64,000 bases of DNA from Melioribacter roseus P3M-2 (GTDB lineage Bacteria > Bacteroidota > Ignavibacteria > Ignavibacteriales > Melioribacteraceae), in contig NC_018178.1 of NCBI RefSeq assembly GCF_000279145.1, forward strand, positions 2,021,001 to 2,085,000. Reading direction: 5' to 3'. Both the position numbers and the translations under genes were made by a program. How positions within the stretch are numbered: position 1 is the first letter of the stretch; each line of letters opens with the position of its first letter. The notes under the pieces were generated by a model. The model ran no database searches. It was not told the DNA's origin and was given only the letters and a program-made list of their open reading frames with translations. This document shows positions 62,962-64,000 of the stretch, one piece after another.

Positions 62962-64000
62962 ACGCTCATGAATATTTTGCCCGGCAATTGTTTGACCAAT
63001 CCTTTGAATTCCAGCGACAAAAGATGAACCAGGCACTCGGATGTGTTCATAGCAGCTTTATCCGCTATGATATCTATGTGTAAAGCTTCGTTGCCCAGCG
63101 CTTCAATTATTTTTTCTTCAAATAAGGAGAGGGATACATGTTCGTTTTTTTTACCGATCTTTTTTTCAGGTCCCAGTTTACTGCCTAATTCGTCCAATAC
63201 ATCGTCGGCTGTTATTACTAATTTTGCTTCTCCTTTTTGAATGAGAAGGTTAGGTCCTTCGGACTGGGGAGAATTTACATTACCGGGCAGAGCGAAGATT
63301 TCACGGTTCTGATCGAGCGCGTAGGCGGCGGTCTGCATTGCGCCCCCGTTTTGCCGTGTCTCAATAATTAAAACGCCAAGGCTCAATCCGGAAATTATCC
63401 GATTGCGCCTCGGGAAGTTTTGTGCGTCCGGCTTTGTGCCGGGCTCGAACTCGGAAACTATCGCTCCTTGTTCTGTTATCTGTTTGAACAACCGGGCGTT
63501 TTCCGGCGGATAAATAACGTCGACTCCGCTGCCTATTACTGCAATTGTTCTGCCGCCGCTGTTAATCGCTGCGCGATGGGCATACGAGTCGATTCCCCGT
63601 GCAAGTCCGCTAATTATGATTATCCCTTTTTTTACCAACTCCGAAGCGAATTTTTCTGCCTGTTGAATTCCGTAATTTGTCGGTTTGCGGGTGCCCACTA
63701 TCGCCACTCCGTATTTGTCGCTGCTATCAAAATTACCGGCTATATATAAGATCAACGGCGGATAATAAATATTGCGTAATAATTCCGGATACTCTTCGTC
63801 CCAATATGTAACAACTTTGCCGTTTAATTTATGCATTAAATTCAACTCGGAGGCTACTTTTGACTCATATGAATCGATTCTTTTAGGCGCATTTATTATT
63901 CTTTCCGCTATTTTATTTGATATTCCGTCTATGCGCATAAGTTCGGATTTCTCTGCGGATAAGATATTCCGGAACGATTTGAATTTATTAAGAAGCATGA
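62958..64000 (-). CDS. dprA: DNA-processing protein DprA (5' end outside window)
   Basis: A DprA/Smf-family Rossmann protein that loads RecA onto incoming single-stranded DNA during transformation. The visible 346 residues begin inside the N-terminal helix-hairpin-helix (LSAEKSELMRIDGISNKIAERI). The usual start with GIGP-type residues is missing, so the gene runs beyond the window. The Rossmann core has GTRKPTNYGIQQAEKFASEL (about 101), SGLARGIDSYAH (about 134), GSGVDVIYPPENARL (about 157) and RNRIISGLSLGVLIIE (about 198). A winged-helix domain follows. Convergent with rarA. Confidence 0.95.
   Translation of the reverse strand, partial: MLLNKFKSFRNILSAEKSELMRIDGISNKIAERIINAPKRIDSYESKVASELNLMHKLNGKVVTYWDEEYPELLRNIYYPPLILYIAGNFDSSDKYGVAIVGTRKPTNYGIQQAEKFASELVKKGIIIISGLARGIDSYAHRAAINSGGRTIAVIGSGVDVIYPPENARLFKQITEQGAIVSEFEPGTKPDAQNFPRRNRIISGLSLGVLIIETRQNGGAMQTAAYALDQNREIFALPGNVNSPQSEGPNLLIQKGEAKLVITADDVLDELGSKLGPEKKIGKKNEHVSLSLFEEKIIEALGNEALHIDIIADKAAMNTSECLVHLLSLEFKGLVKQLPGKIFMSV

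Overview
The window looks like chromosomal DNA of a free-living Gram-negative bacterium of the FCB group, most likely Ignavibacteriota (Melioribacter/Ignavibacterium-like). Three things point there: a type IX secretion-style C-terminal sorting domain with the short 'PNPFNPST' motif typical of that group, outer-membrane biogenesis genes (LolA-like, Lnt, MsbA-like exporter), and moderate-to-low GC with dense, overlapping operons. The phylum is an inference from motif style; no rRNA gene is present to settle it. No tRNA, rRNA or CRISPR array was seen.

Region 1 (1-28.7 kb) is a housekeeping backbone, all on the + strand: RNase G/E (cut by the window edge), a TalC-type transaldolase, gcvT, a ComB-like phosphatase, ftsK, lolA-like, an LPG-synthase-like membrane protein, uppP, a lipoprotein cyclophilin, an NSS sodium symporter with a 40-residue partner, holA, an ECF sigma factor with a membrane partner, rpmE, rsmB, a RodZ-like protein, ligA, a STAS protein, a HAD phosphatase, a PgpH-type c-di-AMP phosphodiesterase, a Xer recombinase, an MsbA-like ABC exporter, a GT2 glycosyltransferase, nadK and a frameshifted thioredoxin-like gene.

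Region 2 (28.7-34.8 kb) is an AT-rich accessory island. It is framed by two direct copies of a roughly 340-bp non-coding repeat that is itself built of short palindromic modules. Between the copies lie a minisatellite, a putative structured mRNA leader, an outer-membrane beta-barrel gene and a large secreted subtilisin-like protease. The protease is split by an IS3-family element with 3-bp target duplications; deleting the element and one duplication restores the reading frame exactly.

Region 3 (34.8-43.8 kb) returns to backbone: a DUF6249-like membrane protein diverging from an ECF sigma/anti-sigma pair through a symmetric promoter region, then era, a DMT transporter, acylphosphatase, ispF, DedA, lnt, threonine aldolase, a PolB-like exonuclease and a TonB-like protein.

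Region 4 (43.8-54.4 kb) is the most distinctive part, an apparent respiratory and sulfur cluster. It holds an RsbR-N-terminal-like sensor, a MobA-like nucleotidyltransferase, a Rieske protein, a cytochrome b fused to a twelve-heme cytochrome c, a Cys-rich MerR regulator, a three-subunit Psr/Phs-type molybdopterin oxidoreductase, and two YeeE/YedE (thiosulfate-uptake-like) proteins, the second ending in a rhodanese-like domain without its catalytic cysteine. A strong bidirectional terminator closes it. I infer a quinone-linked sulfur-compound respiration module with its own cofactor supply, substrate entry and regulation.

Region 5 (54.4-64 kb) is backbone again: rmuC (- strand), a penicillin-acylase-family hydrolase, metF, a Gfo/Idh/MocA oxidoreductase, ddl, a FtsB/DivIC-like protein, rarA and, convergent with it, dprA (cut by the window edge).
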